Positions 17,228 through 26,293 of a DNA stretch of 64,000 bases are shown piece after piece. A program made the position numbers and the translations under genes. Under the pieces are notes generated by a model, which did not search any database, had not been told where the DNA came from, and was given only the letters and a program-made list of their open reading frames with translations. Source of the stretch: CAJJDF01 sp965657945 (GTDB taxonomy: Bacteria > Bacteroidota > Bacteroidia > Flavobacteriales_D > CAJJDF01); the NCBI GenBank assembly GCA_965657945.1, contig CBFHPW010000010.1, positions 6,021 to 70,020 on the forward strand, written 5' to 3'. How positions within the stretch are numbered: position 1 is the first letter of the stretch; the number at the start of each line of letters is the position of its first letter.

Positions 17228-18568
17228 ATGACGACACAAAAACAACGAAAAATATTTGTCTTAGACACTTCTGTAATCTTATTTGATCACAACTCAATTT
17301 TTGCCTTCGATGAACACGATGTAGTAATTCCAATATCTGTATTGGAAGAGTTAGATAATTTAAAAAAAGGAACTGAGAACAAAAATTACGAGGCAAGACA
17401 ATTCATACGAGATCTTGATAAAATTGCTGAAAACAAAGATTTAAGCAAATGGATAAACTTAACCAACAAGAAATCTGGAAAAATTTGTGTCATCTTTAAT
17501 AACAACGGACTTGAAAAAAGCGCAGTTACCATTTTCAATGAAGACACCAAAGACAATCGGATATTGGATACAGCCTTGTACGTAAAGAAAAAAAATCCTA
17601 AAAGACAGGTTGTGTTTGTAACGAAGGATATTAATTTACGATTAAAAGCAAAAAGCCTTCAGTTACAAGCTGAAAATTTTGAATTTGGAAACATCAAGAA
17701 TGTAGAAAAACTGCCAACTGGCATTATTACATTCGAAAAAATGGACGAGATTGACCTAGCAACGCTTCATCAAAATGACTTCCTTGAGGTGAATGAAAAA
17801 AAACATAAGTTTCTGCACAAGGAAAACAACTACTATATTTTAAAATCACAATCAGGAGGCAGTGCTTTGGCTTATTATAACACCCAAACCAATAGAATAG
17901 AAAACATAAAAAAAACAGAGAGTTTTGGAATTTCATCGAGAAATGCTGAGCAAACATTTGCCATGCATGCCCTAATGAATGAGGACAAACGCTTGGTTTG
18001 CCTTCAGGGTGTAGCAGGAACAGGTAAAACCTTACTTGCTCTTTCTTGTGCTATGGAGGTAAGGAGCAAGTATAAACAAATATTTCTAGCACGACCTATT
18101 GTTGCACTTGGAAACAAAGACCTCGGTTATTTACCAGGGGATATAAGTAGTAAATTAGACCCTTACATGCAACCACTCTGGGACAATCTCAAATTTATAC
18201 AAAACCAATTCTCTGACAGAAGTAAGGAAAATAAACTCATCAATCAAATGATCGAATTGGAGAAATTAACTATCTCAGCTCTTTCCTACATCAGGGGTAG
18301 AAGTCTTAGTAACATAATATTCATTGTTGATGAAGCTCAAAACTTAACACCCCACGAAATAAAGACAATCATAACAAGAGCAGGAGAAGGAGCTAAATTT
18401 ATATTTACCGGTGATGTGAAACAAATTGACACGCCTTACCTTGACGAAAAATCAAACGGTTTGGCTTATGTCATAGACAAGTTTAGAGGCCAAAATATTT
18501 TCAGTCACTTACAATTGGTAAAAGGAGAAAGAAGTAAATTAGCCAATATTGCCAACGAGTTGTTGTAA
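17228..18568 (+). CDS. PhoH2-type protein: PIN domain plus PhoH ATPase
   Basis: The product has 446 residues. The N-terminal half is a PIN nuclease domain (VLDTSVILFD with D13, then EELDNLKKG, and an acidic cluster near DNRILDTAL). The C-terminal half is a PhoH P-loop ATPase with Walker A GVAGTGKT at 261-268, IVDEAQNLTP as Walker B, and FTGDVKQID. The fusion defines PhoH2, for which ATP-dependent RNA unwinding and cleavage have been reported in mycobacteria. Cytoplasmic, with no membrane segments. It lies 75 bases after pepP and about 100 before rpmG, which has its own promoter. Confidence 0.92.
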   Translation: MTTQKQRKIFVLDTSVILFDHNSIFAFDEHDVVIPISVLEELDNLKKGTENKNYEARQFIRDLDKIAENKDLSKWINLTNKKSGKICVIFNNNGLEKSAVTIFNEDTKDNRILDTALYVKKKNPKRQVVFVTKDINLRLKAKSLQLQAENFEFGNIKNVEKLPTGIITFEKMDEIDLATLHQNDFLEVNEKKHKFLHKENNYYILKSQSGGSALAYYNTQTNRIENIKKTESFGISSRNAEQTFAMHALMNEDKRLVCLQGVAGTGKTLLALSCAMEVRSKYKQIFLARPIVALGNKDLGYLPGDISSKLDPYMQPLWDNLKFIQNQFSDRSKENKLINQMIELEKLTISALSYIRGRSLSNIIFIVDEAQNLTPHEIKTIITRAGEGAKFIFTGDVKQIDTPYLDEKSNGLAYVIDKFRGQNIFSHLQLVKGERSKLANIANELL

Positions 18569-18621
18569 AGTTGAACCTCTTGGAATAAGTACAAAAAGAC
18601 AACAAATTTTGTAGAGAATTG

Positions 18622-18652
18622 TTTGATAGTAAATTTATAGTTTCTATATTTG
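18622..18652 (+). promoter_or_regulatory. Consensus Bacteroidota promoter for rpmG-DUF4295
   Basis: TTTG at 18622-18625, exactly 19 bases, then TATATTTG at 18645-18652. Both boxes match the Bacteroidota housekeeping consensus without a mismatch. The start codon of rpmG follows 21 bases after the -7 box. Confidence 0.8.
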
Positions 18653-18673
18653 CACTCTTGAAATTAAAGGACA

Positions 18674-18859
18674 ATGGCAAAGACAAAAGGAAATAGAATA
18701 CAAGTAATCTTAGAATGTACAGAACACAAAGCGACTGGGGTGCCAGGAACTTCTAGATACATTACGACTAAGAACAGAAAGAACACTCCTGAAAGAATGG
18801 AAGTGAAGAAGTACAACAGAATTTTGAGAAAACACACAATTCACAAAGAAATAAAATAA
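18674..18859 (+). CDS. rpmG: 50S ribosomal protein L33 (bL33)
   Basis: The product has 61 residues. It begins MAKTKGNRIQVILECTEHK and contains YITTKNRKNTPERMEVKKY, both characteristic of L33, ending in the basic RKHTIHKE. It has one cysteine and no CxxC pairs, so it is a zinc-free form. It sits 6 bases before the DUF4295 gene, under one strong promoter and before one terminator, so these two are a compact ribosomal operon. Confidence 0.96.
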   Translation: MAKTKGNRIQVILECTEHKATGVPGTSRYITTKNRKNTPERMEVKKYNRILRKHTIHKEIK

Positions 18860-18865
18860 TAAGTT

Positions 18866-19018
18866 ATGGCTAAGAAGACAGTAGCATCCTTGCAAAAAGG
18901 AGGAGGAAAAATGCATACAAAAGTGATTAAGGCGGTTAAATCTCCAAAAACAGGAGCTTACCAATTTAAAGAAGCTATTGTATTAAATGACCAAGTAAAA
19001 GAATTTTTTAGTAAATAA
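18866..19018 (+). CDS. DUF4295 protein, small Bacteroidota ribosome-associated protein
   Basis: A 50-residue, lysine-rich protein beginning MAKKTVASLQKGGGKMH and ending in KEFFSK. It matches DUF4295, a family found only in Bacteroidota and nearly always next to rpmG. From memory, a Flavobacterium ribosome structure contains an additional small large-subunit protein (named bL38) that I think belongs to this family; I cannot check that. The start is fixed by the 6-base gap after rpmG. It is easily missed because of its size. Confidence 0.9.
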   Translation: MAKKTVASLQKGGGKMHTKVIKAVKSPKTGAYQFKEAIVLNDQVKEFFSK

Positions 19019-19044
19019 ATAATTATTTACAATTCAGTATATTG

Positions 19045-19077
19045 AGCTTCTTTCATTGTTTGAAAGAAGCTTTTTTA
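19045..19077 (+). terminator. Rho-independent terminator
   Basis: AGCTTCTTTCA (19045-19055), loop TTGTT, and its perfect complement (19061-19071) run into a T-tract. It ends the rpmG-DUF4295 operon, only 11 bases before ftsY. Confidence 0.9.
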
Positions 19078-19087
19078 TTTTTAATCT

Positions 19088-20047
19088 ATGAGTGTATTTA
19101 AACGATTTTTCTCAAAAGAAAAAAAAGAAACGCTTGACAGAGGCTTAGAAAAAACCAAAGAATCTGTTTTTTCCAAGTTGTCACGGGCGGTAGCCGGGAA
19201 ATCATCTGTTGATTCAGATGTCTTGGATGAATTAGAGGAAGCTCTTATCACCTCTGACGTAGGTGTGAAAACAACGGTTAAAATTATTGAACGAATTGAA
19301 GCTAGAGTAGCAAAAGATAAATACATCAATACTTCTGAACTGAACGCTATTCTTCAAGAGGAAATTGCCTCACTTCTGGAAGAGAATAATTCCACAGATC
19401 AGGTGGATTTTTCAGTTCCGAACACTCACAAGCCACATGTAATTATGGTAGTGGGTGTAAATGGTGTGGGGAAAACAACAACCATTGGAAAACTAGCTCA
19501 TCAGTTTAAACAATCAGGTAAAAAAGTAGTGTTGGGAGCTGCGGATACTTTTAGAGCAGCTGCAGTAGATCAATTAATAATTTGGAGCGAAAGGGTTGGA
19601 GTACCCATTGTACAGCAAGGAATGAATGCCGACCCAGCCTCTGTTGCCTTCGATACACTTCAAAGCGCAGTAAACCAGGATGCTGACGTTGTGCTAATTG
19701 ACACAGCAGGTAGACTTCACAATAAAGTAAACTTGATGAATGAGCTGACCAAGATAAAAAGAGTAATGGACAAAATTGTACCAGGTGCTCCTCATGAAAT
19801 ATTGTTGGTATTGGATGGTTCTACTGGACAAAATGCCATCGAACAATGTGCACAGTTTACCCAAGCAACAGATGTTACCTCCCTCGCTCTTACCAAACTA
19901 GACGGAACAGCTAAAGGTGGTGTTGTCATTGGAATATCCGATCAGTTTAACGTACCAGTAAAATACATTGGTGTGGGTGAAGGAATAGAAGACTTGCAAG
20001 TCTTTAATCGAATGGAATTTGTAGATTCTCTTTTTTCTTTGAAGTAA
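19088..20047 (+). CDS. ftsY: Signal recognition particle receptor FtsY
   Basis: The product has 319 residues. It is the SRP GTPase receptor that docks ribosome-nascent chains at the inner membrane. It has a short N-terminal extension instead of the long acidic A domain of E. coli, a four-helix N domain, and the GTPase domain with G1 GVNGVGKT at 123-130, DTFRAAA, DTAGRLHNK and TKLDGTAKGG. The C-terminal GVGEGIEDLQVFN motif is intact. A strong terminator lies just upstream, so either readthrough or a weak promoter inside that 11-base gap and hairpin drives it. Confidence 0.96.
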   Translation: MSVFKRFFSKEKKETLDRGLEKTKESVFSKLSRAVAGKSSVDSDVLDELEEALITSDVGVKTTVKIIERIEARVAKDKYINTSELNAILQEEIASLLEENNSTDQVDFSVPNTHKPHVIMVVGVNGVGKTTTIGKLAHQFKQSGKKVVLGAADTFRAAAVDQLIIWSERVGVPIVQQGMNADPASVAFDTLQSAVNQDADVVLIDTAGRLHNKVNLMNELTKIKRVMDKIVPGAPHEILLVLDGSTGQNAIEQCAQFTQATDVTSLALTKLDGTAKGGVVIGISDQFNVPVKYIGVGEGIEDLQVFNRMEFVDSLFSLK

Positions 20048-20134
20048 TCCCATCACCCTTCGAGACATTTTGTCCCGAAAGAATCAGAACAAACCTCTCA
20101 GGGTTCAGATTTACTTTTATAAATAATAACCTGC

Positions 20135-20162
20135 AACTAGCAACTTGTAACTAGCAACTTAT
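20135..20162. repeat. Two-copy 14-bp tandem repeat
   Basis: AACTAGCAACTTGT is followed directly by AACTAGCAACTTAT, one base different, in the gap between ftsY and rimO. Such short AACTAGCAACTTGTAAC-like repeats may recur elsewhere in the genome, but I see only this copy in the window. Confidence 0.7.
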
Positions 20163-20172
20163 AACCAGTAAT

Positions 20173-21489
20173 ATGAAAACAAAAACTTTACAGAAAAACA
20201 AAGTAAACGTAATTACCCTAGGTTGTTCCAAGAACACATTTGACTCGGAGTTACTCATGGCGCAATTGCATGCCAATAAATTTGATGTAGAACATGAATC
20301 AATGTCTCAAGATCATGAAATAGTCATTGTAAATACATGTGGATTTATTGACAATGCGAAGCAAGAATCAATCGATACAATATTGCAGTATGCTGAAGCA
20401 AAAGACAACGGATTAGTGGACAAATTGTATGTGACGGGATGTTTGTCAGAAAGATATAAAGATGATTTAGAAGAAGAAATCCCTCAAGTTGACGCATATT
20501 TTGGAACACAAGAACTACCCAAAATGCTAAAGGTGCTGAATGCTGATTACAAGAAAGAGTTACTGGGAGAAAGAATCTTGACTACACCTAATCATTATTC
20601 CTATTTTAAAATTGCCGAAGGATGCGACAGACCTTGTTCGTTTTGTGCGATTCCACTCATGAGAGGAAAACACCGCTCTACTCCTATTGAACAATTGGTT
20701 TCTAATGCCAAAAGCTTAGTGGCACAAGGTGTTAAGGAAATCATGCTGATTGCTCAAGATTTGACCTATTACGGTTTAGATTTATATAAGAAGCGTGCAT
20801 TAGCCGATTTACTTCGTCAACTCTCTGACATTGAAGGTTTAGAGTGGATAAAATTACATTATGCTTACCCAAGTGGTTTCCCGCTGGACGTTTTGGAGGT
20901 AATGGCGGAAAGAGAAAATATTTGTAACTATTTAGATATGCCTTTGCAACACGGTTCTACTCGAATGCTAAAGGCAATGCGAAGAGGAATTACAAGGGAG
21001 AAAACAACTGAACTGGTCAATACCATTCGAGAAAAAGTACCTGGCATTGCAATCAGAACTACTTTAATTGCTGGTTATCCTGGTGAAACGGAAGAAGATT
21101 TTCAGGAGATGGCGGATTGGGTTCGTGAAATGAAATTTGATAGATTAGGAATTTTTGAATACTCACATGAAGAAAATACTCATGCTCATAATTTTGAGGA
21201 TGACGTACCAGCGAAGGTAAAAACTGCTAGGGCTGAAGAAATCATGGATATTCAGTCAACCATCTCTTACGAACATAACCAAAACAAAGTAGGACAAGAA
21301 TTCAAAGTATTGTTTGATCGTGTAGAAGGAGATTTTTTTGTAGGAAGAACTGAATTTGATTCTCCTGAAGTGGACAATGAAGTTTGGGTAGAAATCACAG
21401 AGAAAAACCACGTTAGAATTGGTGATTTTGCTACTGTAAAGGTTGAACGCGCGGATTACTTTGATCTATTTGGAAGTATTGTAAAATAA
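20173..21489 (+). CDS. rimO: Ribosomal protein S12 methylthiotransferase RimO
   Basis: The product has 438 residues. It is a radical-SAM enzyme that adds a methylthio group to a conserved aspartate of ribosomal protein S12. The N-terminal UPF0004 domain supplies three cysteines for the auxiliary cluster (LGCSKN, NTCGFID, TGCLSERY). The radical SAM motif CDRPCSFC (CxxxCxxC) is present, then GYPGET and the C-terminal TRAM domain. NTCGFIDNAKQESI and the RPCSFCAIP core favour RimO over MiaB or MtaB. It is placed in a ribosome and secretion neighbourhood with rpmG and ftsY, and ends 6 bases from the converging comEC. Confidence 0.94.
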   Translation: MKTKTLQKNKVNVITLGCSKNTFDSELLMAQLHANKFDVEHESMSQDHEIVIVNTCGFIDNAKQESIDTILQYAEAKDNGLVDKLYVTGCLSERYKDDLEEEIPQVDAYFGTQELPKMLKVLNADYKKELLGERILTTPNHYSYFKIAEGCDRPCSFCAIPLMRGKHRSTPIEQLVSNAKSLVAQGVKEIMLIAQDLTYYGLDLYKKRALADLLRQLSDIEGLEWIKLHYAYPSGFPLDVLEVMAERENICNYLDMPLQHGSTRMLKAMRRGITREKTTELVNTIREKVPGIAIRTTLIAGYPGETEEDFQEMADWVREMKFDRLGIFEYSHEENTHAHNFEDDVPAKVKTARAEEIMDIQSTISYEHNQNKVGQEFKVLFDRVEGDFFVGRTEFDSPEVDNEVWVEITEKNHVRIGDFATVKVERADYFDLFGSIVK

Positions 21490-21495
21490 AAACTA

Positions 21496-23580
21496 CTACT
21501 TCAGTTTTAGTTTGAAATACTTCTTGTTCAGGCTGATCAATTGGGTACAAGAAGTATCTATATGTGATAGGTAATAGTCTTGTTTATAATACGGGACCGA
21601 ACTGTCAAAAACAATATTTTTAGGCTTGTTCTTTCTTAAATATCTGCTTAATCCTTTTAACTTATCCTTCTTTATCCATAGATAATCAGGTTGAATATGA
21701 ATGGACTTTTCTGAATCATACACTTGAATAGTTAGGCTATCAACTAGGATAATTGAATTAGATATACTCAGGTGAGGTAGCACTGTATCGGCAGGTAATG
21801 AATCAATATTCAGGTAATGTTTCATCAATATATTGTGAGAATTCCAATGATTGTTTACATGAAACATCATCATACTCCAATCTTCTTTTAGCTCAGCCGA
21901 TGAGATAAAGTAAGTGGTATTACCTACTGTATATTCTAATGCAGATTGTTTATTGATGGAATAAAAAGTCAAGTACTTTTGCCGGGTAAACTGGTACTGA
22001 TTCACAACTTGCATGCAACAAAAACATAGGATTAGAAACAATGAAAACCGAACAAATTCTATTCTTCGAATAAAAAGAGTATAGAGTATAGAAATAATGA
22101 TTCCATAGAGAAAATAGGTTTCAAAAACTGTAAACTCAATTTCCTCAATCAAGGATAAAGTAAGACTTTCTGTCCAATATACAGCTTGATTTAATACCCA
22201 AACTATTGCATTGATCAATTTTCCCACAACTATAGATACTCCTCCAAATGGAGCGGAAATGAAGAGTAAAACACCTAAATAGAATACACAGAATGCAGCT
22301 GGGATGACAATTATATTAGAAATGAAGAAGTAAGTTGGAAACTGATGAAAATAATGTAAACTCAGTGGAAAAGTTGCAATTTGAGCAGCTAAAGAAACGC
22401 AAGTGATTGCCCATATTCCTCGAACAAATTTATACCGAGAATAGAACAAACGATTTAATTTAGGTTGGAGATATACAATTCCAACCACAGCAACATAAGA
22501 AAGTTGAAATCCGACTTGATAGACAATAGCGGGATTTATCACCATTAAAATAATAGCTGATACCGCCAAAGTATTATAAATACTGGTTTTTCTATTTAAA
22601 AGTTCATTGCCTATTAAGATAAAAGAAAACATGGTGGTAGCTCGCATTACTGAAGCCGACAATCCTGTCATAATCGCATAAAACCACAAGCCAACAAGAA
22701 TAAGAATTGTGAGATAGAATTTTCCGTTTTTCACTCTTTTCAAAAACGAAAAAACACGAGATAAGAGCAAGTATAAAATCCCCACATGTAATCCAGAAAC
22801 GGCCAAAACGTGCATTGCCCCAGCGCTCGCGTATGACTTTACCAATTCTTTATCCAGGTTTTCGCGATAGCCAAGCAACAATGCTGACGTAACTTTTAGC
22901 TGCTTCCCTTCCACTCCATTAGCCATCAAATAGCTATAAAGTTTTTGCCTCATTTTTTGAGAAAAAGAAAAAATTGGATTCCCCAAATCTTCCTCCAAAA
23001 ATTCGTAATCATCCATTCTCAAAAATGCTTGGTAGTTTATTTGATTCAAATTCAAATAGTTTTGGTAATCAAATTGATTCGGATTTCTAAACGCCTCAAT
23101 CTTTTTTAAATTATTCTTTATCAATAATCTGTCTCCATATTTGAGGCCAAGGCTCACAGAATCCTTTTTGAAATAAGCCAAAACTCTACCCGAACAAACA
23201 GAAACAGAATCCTTATGAGATTGATGAATAGAGAGGATTGTTTTGAATGAATTCTCTTTTTCCTGCAAATTATCAGAAATTATAACCGTGAAGTAATTGG
23301 CATTCAACTCTTTTTGAGAAAAATGATTGAGTGAAAATTTTTCGGTACGAAAAGAAGAATAGGTAAAACCTGCGAAGAATAGAGATAGAAAAAAAATGAA
23401 AGCTATTTTTTTTCGAGTTTTATAAGATGAAAAATAAAAACTGATAGCACTTACACTCAAAAAAAGCAAAGAAACATATAAATAAGAATTGGAATTAATC
23501 CTTACCTCTATGGAGGCTATTATCCCTAAAAGAAAAGGGACAACCAGTTTAATTCCAGGATGATTTTGCCAAAAACTCAT
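21496..23580 (-). CDS. comEC: ComEC/Rec2 family DNA-uptake channel
   Basis: The product has 694 residues. An N-terminal hydrophobic hairpin and an OB-like soluble part (about 25-200, DUF4131-like) precede the polytopic Competence domain with the signature AMHVLAVSGLHVGILY (about 250-266) and at least eight further membrane segments. ComEC carries single-stranded DNA through the inner membrane during natural transformation. The C-terminal ~190 residues are soluble but lack the HxHxDH motif of the metallo-beta-lactamase domain found in Firmicutes versions, as is common in Bacteroidota. No other competence genes are adjacent. Confidence 0.9.
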   Translation of the reverse strand: MSFWQNHPGIKLVVPFLLGIIASIEVRINSNSYLYVSLLFLSVSAISFYFSSYKTRKKIAFIFFLSLFFAGFTYSSFRTEKFSLNHFSQKELNANYFTVIISDNLQEKENSFKTILSIHQSHKDSVSVCSGRVLAYFKKDSVSLGLKYGDRLLIKNNLKKIEAFRNPNQFDYQNYLNLNQINYQAFLRMDDYEFLEEDLGNPIFSFSQKMRQKLYSYLMANGVEGKQLKVTSALLLGYRENLDKELVKSYASAGAMHVLAVSGLHVGILYLLLSRVFSFLKRVKNGKFYLTILILVGLWFYAIMTGLSASVMRATTMFSFILIGNELLNRKTSIYNTLAVSAIILMVINPAIVYQVGFQLSYVAVVGIVYLQPKLNRLFYSRYKFVRGIWAITCVSLAAQIATFPLSLHYFHQFPTYFFISNIIVIPAAFCVFYLGVLLFISAPFGGVSIVVGKLINAIVWVLNQAVYWTESLTLSLIEEIEFTVFETYFLYGIIISILYTLFIRRIEFVRFSLFLILCFCCMQVVNQYQFTRQKYLTFYSINKQSALEYTVGNTTYFISSAELKEDWSMMMFHVNNHWNSHNILMKHYLNIDSLPADTVLPHLSISNSIILVDSLTIQVYDSEKSIHIQPDYLWIKKDKLKGLSRYLRKNKPKNIVFDSSVPYYKQDYYLSHIDTSCTQLISLNKKYFKLKLK

Positions 23581-23693
23581 ACCTTAAGATACAAAAATTG
23601 TTTTCGTTCTAAATTTTTAGTTAAATCTCAATGGAATCAAAAGACCTTTCCTATATTTAATCAAACGAAAAAAAGTACATTCATTTTGTCTCT

Positions 23694-25169
23694 ATGACAA
23701 CCCATCGAATTATGAAATCACTCCCGATACTCTTTTCACTTATCTACGGATTTATTGGATTAAGTCAAAACTCAATACAATCAGCATTCGATAAAATGAA
23801 AAACTTGAATTATGTAGAAAATGCAAGTTTTAGCTTTCATGTAATGGATGTGGATGCAGATACCACGATTGCTGAATACAATTCAAAAAATAGCTTGGCT
23901 CCTGCCTCTACCATGAAACTCGTTACCACTTCAGCGGCTATAGTCCAATTGGGTTCTTACAAACAATTTAAAACTAAAATAGAATACGATGGACACATTG
24001 ACTCCAATGGTGTTTTACATGGAAATATTTATATAACCGGTGGAGGAGATCCCACATTGGGTTCCAGATATTTTTTAAAGAAAGATGAAGACCCATCAAA
24101 TTTTATGAATTCTTGGGTTTTGGAAATAAAAAAAGCTGGTATAAAATCTCTTACAGGAAGAGTAATTGGCGATGCAAGCCATTTCAGTTATGAGATGATT
24201 CCTCCAACTTGGCTCTGGGGTGACATGGGAAATTATTATGGCGCAGGACCTTGTGGGCTAACAATTTACGATAATTACAACACACTTACCTTTCGTTCTG
24301 GAAGTGAGGCTGGAGATTCTACATTTATTGACTGTGTTACACCGTTTTTACCAAACCAAACATTTGAGAACCGTGTTTTGGCCTCGAACCAAAATAGAGA
24401 TAATGCCTACGTCTATGGCACACCATATTCCAATCACAGATTAATTAAAGGAACTATTCCCAAAGAAAAAGAAAAATTTGAGGTAAAAGCCTCTATGATG
24501 GATCCTGGCTACCAAGCTGCCTTCGACTTGGAATATTACTTACTTAGAGAAGGCATTTCTGTAGGCAAAAATGCCAGTACAAAAAGAATTTTATTGTTAA
24601 AGGGCGACACAGTCTCTTCAAAAAAATCTGAGGTATTTGAGCATTCGTCCCCTACCATTGGACAAATTGCATACTATACAAATCATGTCAGTGTGAATCT
24701 ATTTGCGGAACACCTTTTGAATGAAATGGGAGTCGATTCATACAAGGATGGCAGTAACTATTCGGGCAGTTTAGCTGTCAGTAATTTTTGGAGAAACCGA
24801 ATTGATTCAAAAGGAATGTATGTGAGTGATGGGAGCGGAATGTCGAGAACGAACGCAATATCTGCCTATCACCTAACTGGTATTTTGAACTATATGGCAA
24901 GTTCAAAAAACTACCAATCGTTTTATTCTTCCCTCCCTATTGCAGGAAAATCTGGAACTATAAAAAATTTAGGAAGAAATACCTATGCAGCGGGAAGATT
25001 GAGAGCAAAAAGCGGAACAATGACTCGAGTGAAGAGTTATGCAGGATACGTAACAAGTAAATCTGGAAAGAATTTGGCATTCGCAATCATTGTGAACAAC
25101 TACAATTGTTCTAACTCAACCATGACAAAAAAACTAGAACAAATAATGGTTGAAATTGCCAACTACTAG
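23694..25169 (+). CDS. dacB: D-alanyl-D-alanine carboxypeptidase/endopeptidase, PBP4 type
   Basis: The product has 491 residues from the first ATG; the ATG at 23712 (residue 7) is an equally good start and begins the signal peptide MKSLPILFSLIYGF. It is a peptidase family S13 enzyme that trims or cuts peptidoglycan cross-links in the periplasm. The three active-site motifs are present: SxxK at 72-75 (PASTMK), SVN at 333-335, and KSG at 439-441 (RAKSGT). The long insert between the first two motifs is typical of PBP4. Its stop overlaps the stop of the converging glycosyltransferase gene by four bases. Confidence 0.95.
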   Translation: MTTHRIMKSLPILFSLIYGFIGLSQNSIQSAFDKMKNLNYVENASFSFHVMDVDADTTIAEYNSKNSLAPASTMKLVTTSAAIVQLGSYKQFKTKIEYDGHIDSNGVLHGNIYITGGGDPTLGSRYFLKKDEDPSNFMNSWVLEIKKAGIKSLTGRVIGDASHFSYEMIPPTWLWGDMGNYYGAGPCGLTIYDNYNTLTFRSGSEAGDSTFIDCVTPFLPNQTFENRVLASNQNRDNAYVYGTPYSNHRLIKGTIPKEKEKFEVKASMMDPGYQAAFDLEYYLLREGISVGKNASTKRILLLKGDTVSSKKSEVFEHSSPTIGQIAYYTNHVSVNLFAEHLLNEMGVDSYKDGSNYSGSLAVSNFWRNRIDSKGMYVSDGSGMSRTNAISAYHLTGILNYMASSKNYQSFYSSLPIAGKSGTIKNLGRNTYAAGRLRAKSGTMTRVKSYAGYVTSKSGKNLAFAIIVNNYNCSNSTMTKKLEQIMVEIANY

Positions 25170-26293
25170 TTTTGCTCAATCGCCTTAAACATTCTACCGG
25201 CATTTACATCATTGGAATAATTTTCCCTTAATACAGTAGTTCTTCTATCAATTTCAGATCTATCTACAGGAATTTCCATCAATTGCTTGATTCGAATCAT
25301 TTGTTTGTCAGCTGAGTCTTCTACCACACATACCTGTCCCAAACTTGTTCCTTCTACCATTTTAGAATTTACAAGACAATGTCGGCCATGATACAAAATA
25401 TTAAGGAGTTTTAGTTTTAACCCTGTTGCTTGATTGGTGTACAACAAGTGAATATGAGCATTCTCCATCAGTTCATTCATTTTATGCTCAGATGCATTGG
25501 GAATGAGAGTAATGTGGCTGTGTTTATTCACTTCATTAATCAAAAATTCTGGTGGATTTAGCCCTGCAATTATAAAAGGGACTTCAATCGTAGCAAAAAC
25601 AGATCTTATGAGATGAATGGCGGCTTCATAGTTTTCTGAAACAGATAAATTTCCATGGTACAGCACGAACTTCCCTTTCCCCTCAGGGATATTTACTTCT
25701 TCATTTTCATGAAAACTAGGAATGAAGTAATTTTTGTTCTGAGAATATTTCATTTCTAAATAATGGAAATCCGTTTCAGAAACAATAAAACTCATTGTTG
25801 CATTGGTTATTTCCTTCTCAAACCTTTTCAGCTTTCTGGCCTCGAGGTTCAGGTAGATTTTTTTAAGTAAATTTCGCTCAGACTTTGACAAATGTTTGTA
25901 ATACCTATGCTCAATATTACTCTCTCTATAAATGGTTATTCTTTCTTTTAATTTCTTGTCCTTTAACAAATAACAGGTATGTAACCCTTCAAATAAAATT
26001 GGAAAATCATTGGCTCTTAAATTCTTTTCGAGTTGTATCGACTTTCTAGATATCACAATATAGGGAATACGAGAAAAGGCCAACCACCAAGAAGATTTTC
26101 TTTTATAATACCGAACAGATTCACATAGTTTTTCCAGTTCAGGTTGCTCTCCTCTTCCATATTCAAAACAATGCAGGTGAACTTTCACTCCTAGATTGTG
26201 TAAGGTTCTTACTTTGTGAAAAACATCAATAACACCTCCGTAATTGGCAGGAAATGGAACGTCAAACGCAACAATGTTAATGGATTCAATCAT
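25166..26293 (-). CDS. Glycosyltransferase-like protein
   Basis: The product has 375 residues and looks like a GT-B fold transferase of the GT4 kind. It opens with INIVAFDVPFPANYGG, the glycine-rich acceptor-side loop, and has a second Rossmann start KFVLYHGNLSVSENYEA near 215 and a donor-side TGLKLKLLN segment in place of the usual E-x7-E region. Sugar donor and acceptor are unknown. It overlaps the upstream glycosyltransferase by four bases (ATGA) and is the last gene of a leftward three-gene operon, so it probably acts with that enzyme on a surface glycan or glycolipid. Confidence 0.75.
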   Translation of the reverse strand: MIESINIVAFDVPFPANYGGVIDVFHKVRTLHNLGVKVHLHCFEYGRGEQPELEKLCESVRYYKRKSSWWLAFSRIPYIVISRKSIQLEKNLRANDFPILFEGLHTCYLLKDKKLKERITIYRESNIEHRYYKHLSKSERNLLKKIYLNLEARKLKRFEKEITNATMSFIVSETDFHYLEMKYSQNKNYFIPSFHENEEVNIPEGKGKFVLYHGNLSVSENYEAAIHLIRSVFATIEVPFIIAGLNPPEFLINEVNKHSHITLIPNASEHKMNELMENAHIHLLYTNQATGLKLKLLNILYHGRHCLVNSKMVEGTSLGQVCVVEDSADKQMIRIKQLMEIPVDRSEIDRRTTVLRENYSNDVNAGRMFKAIEQN

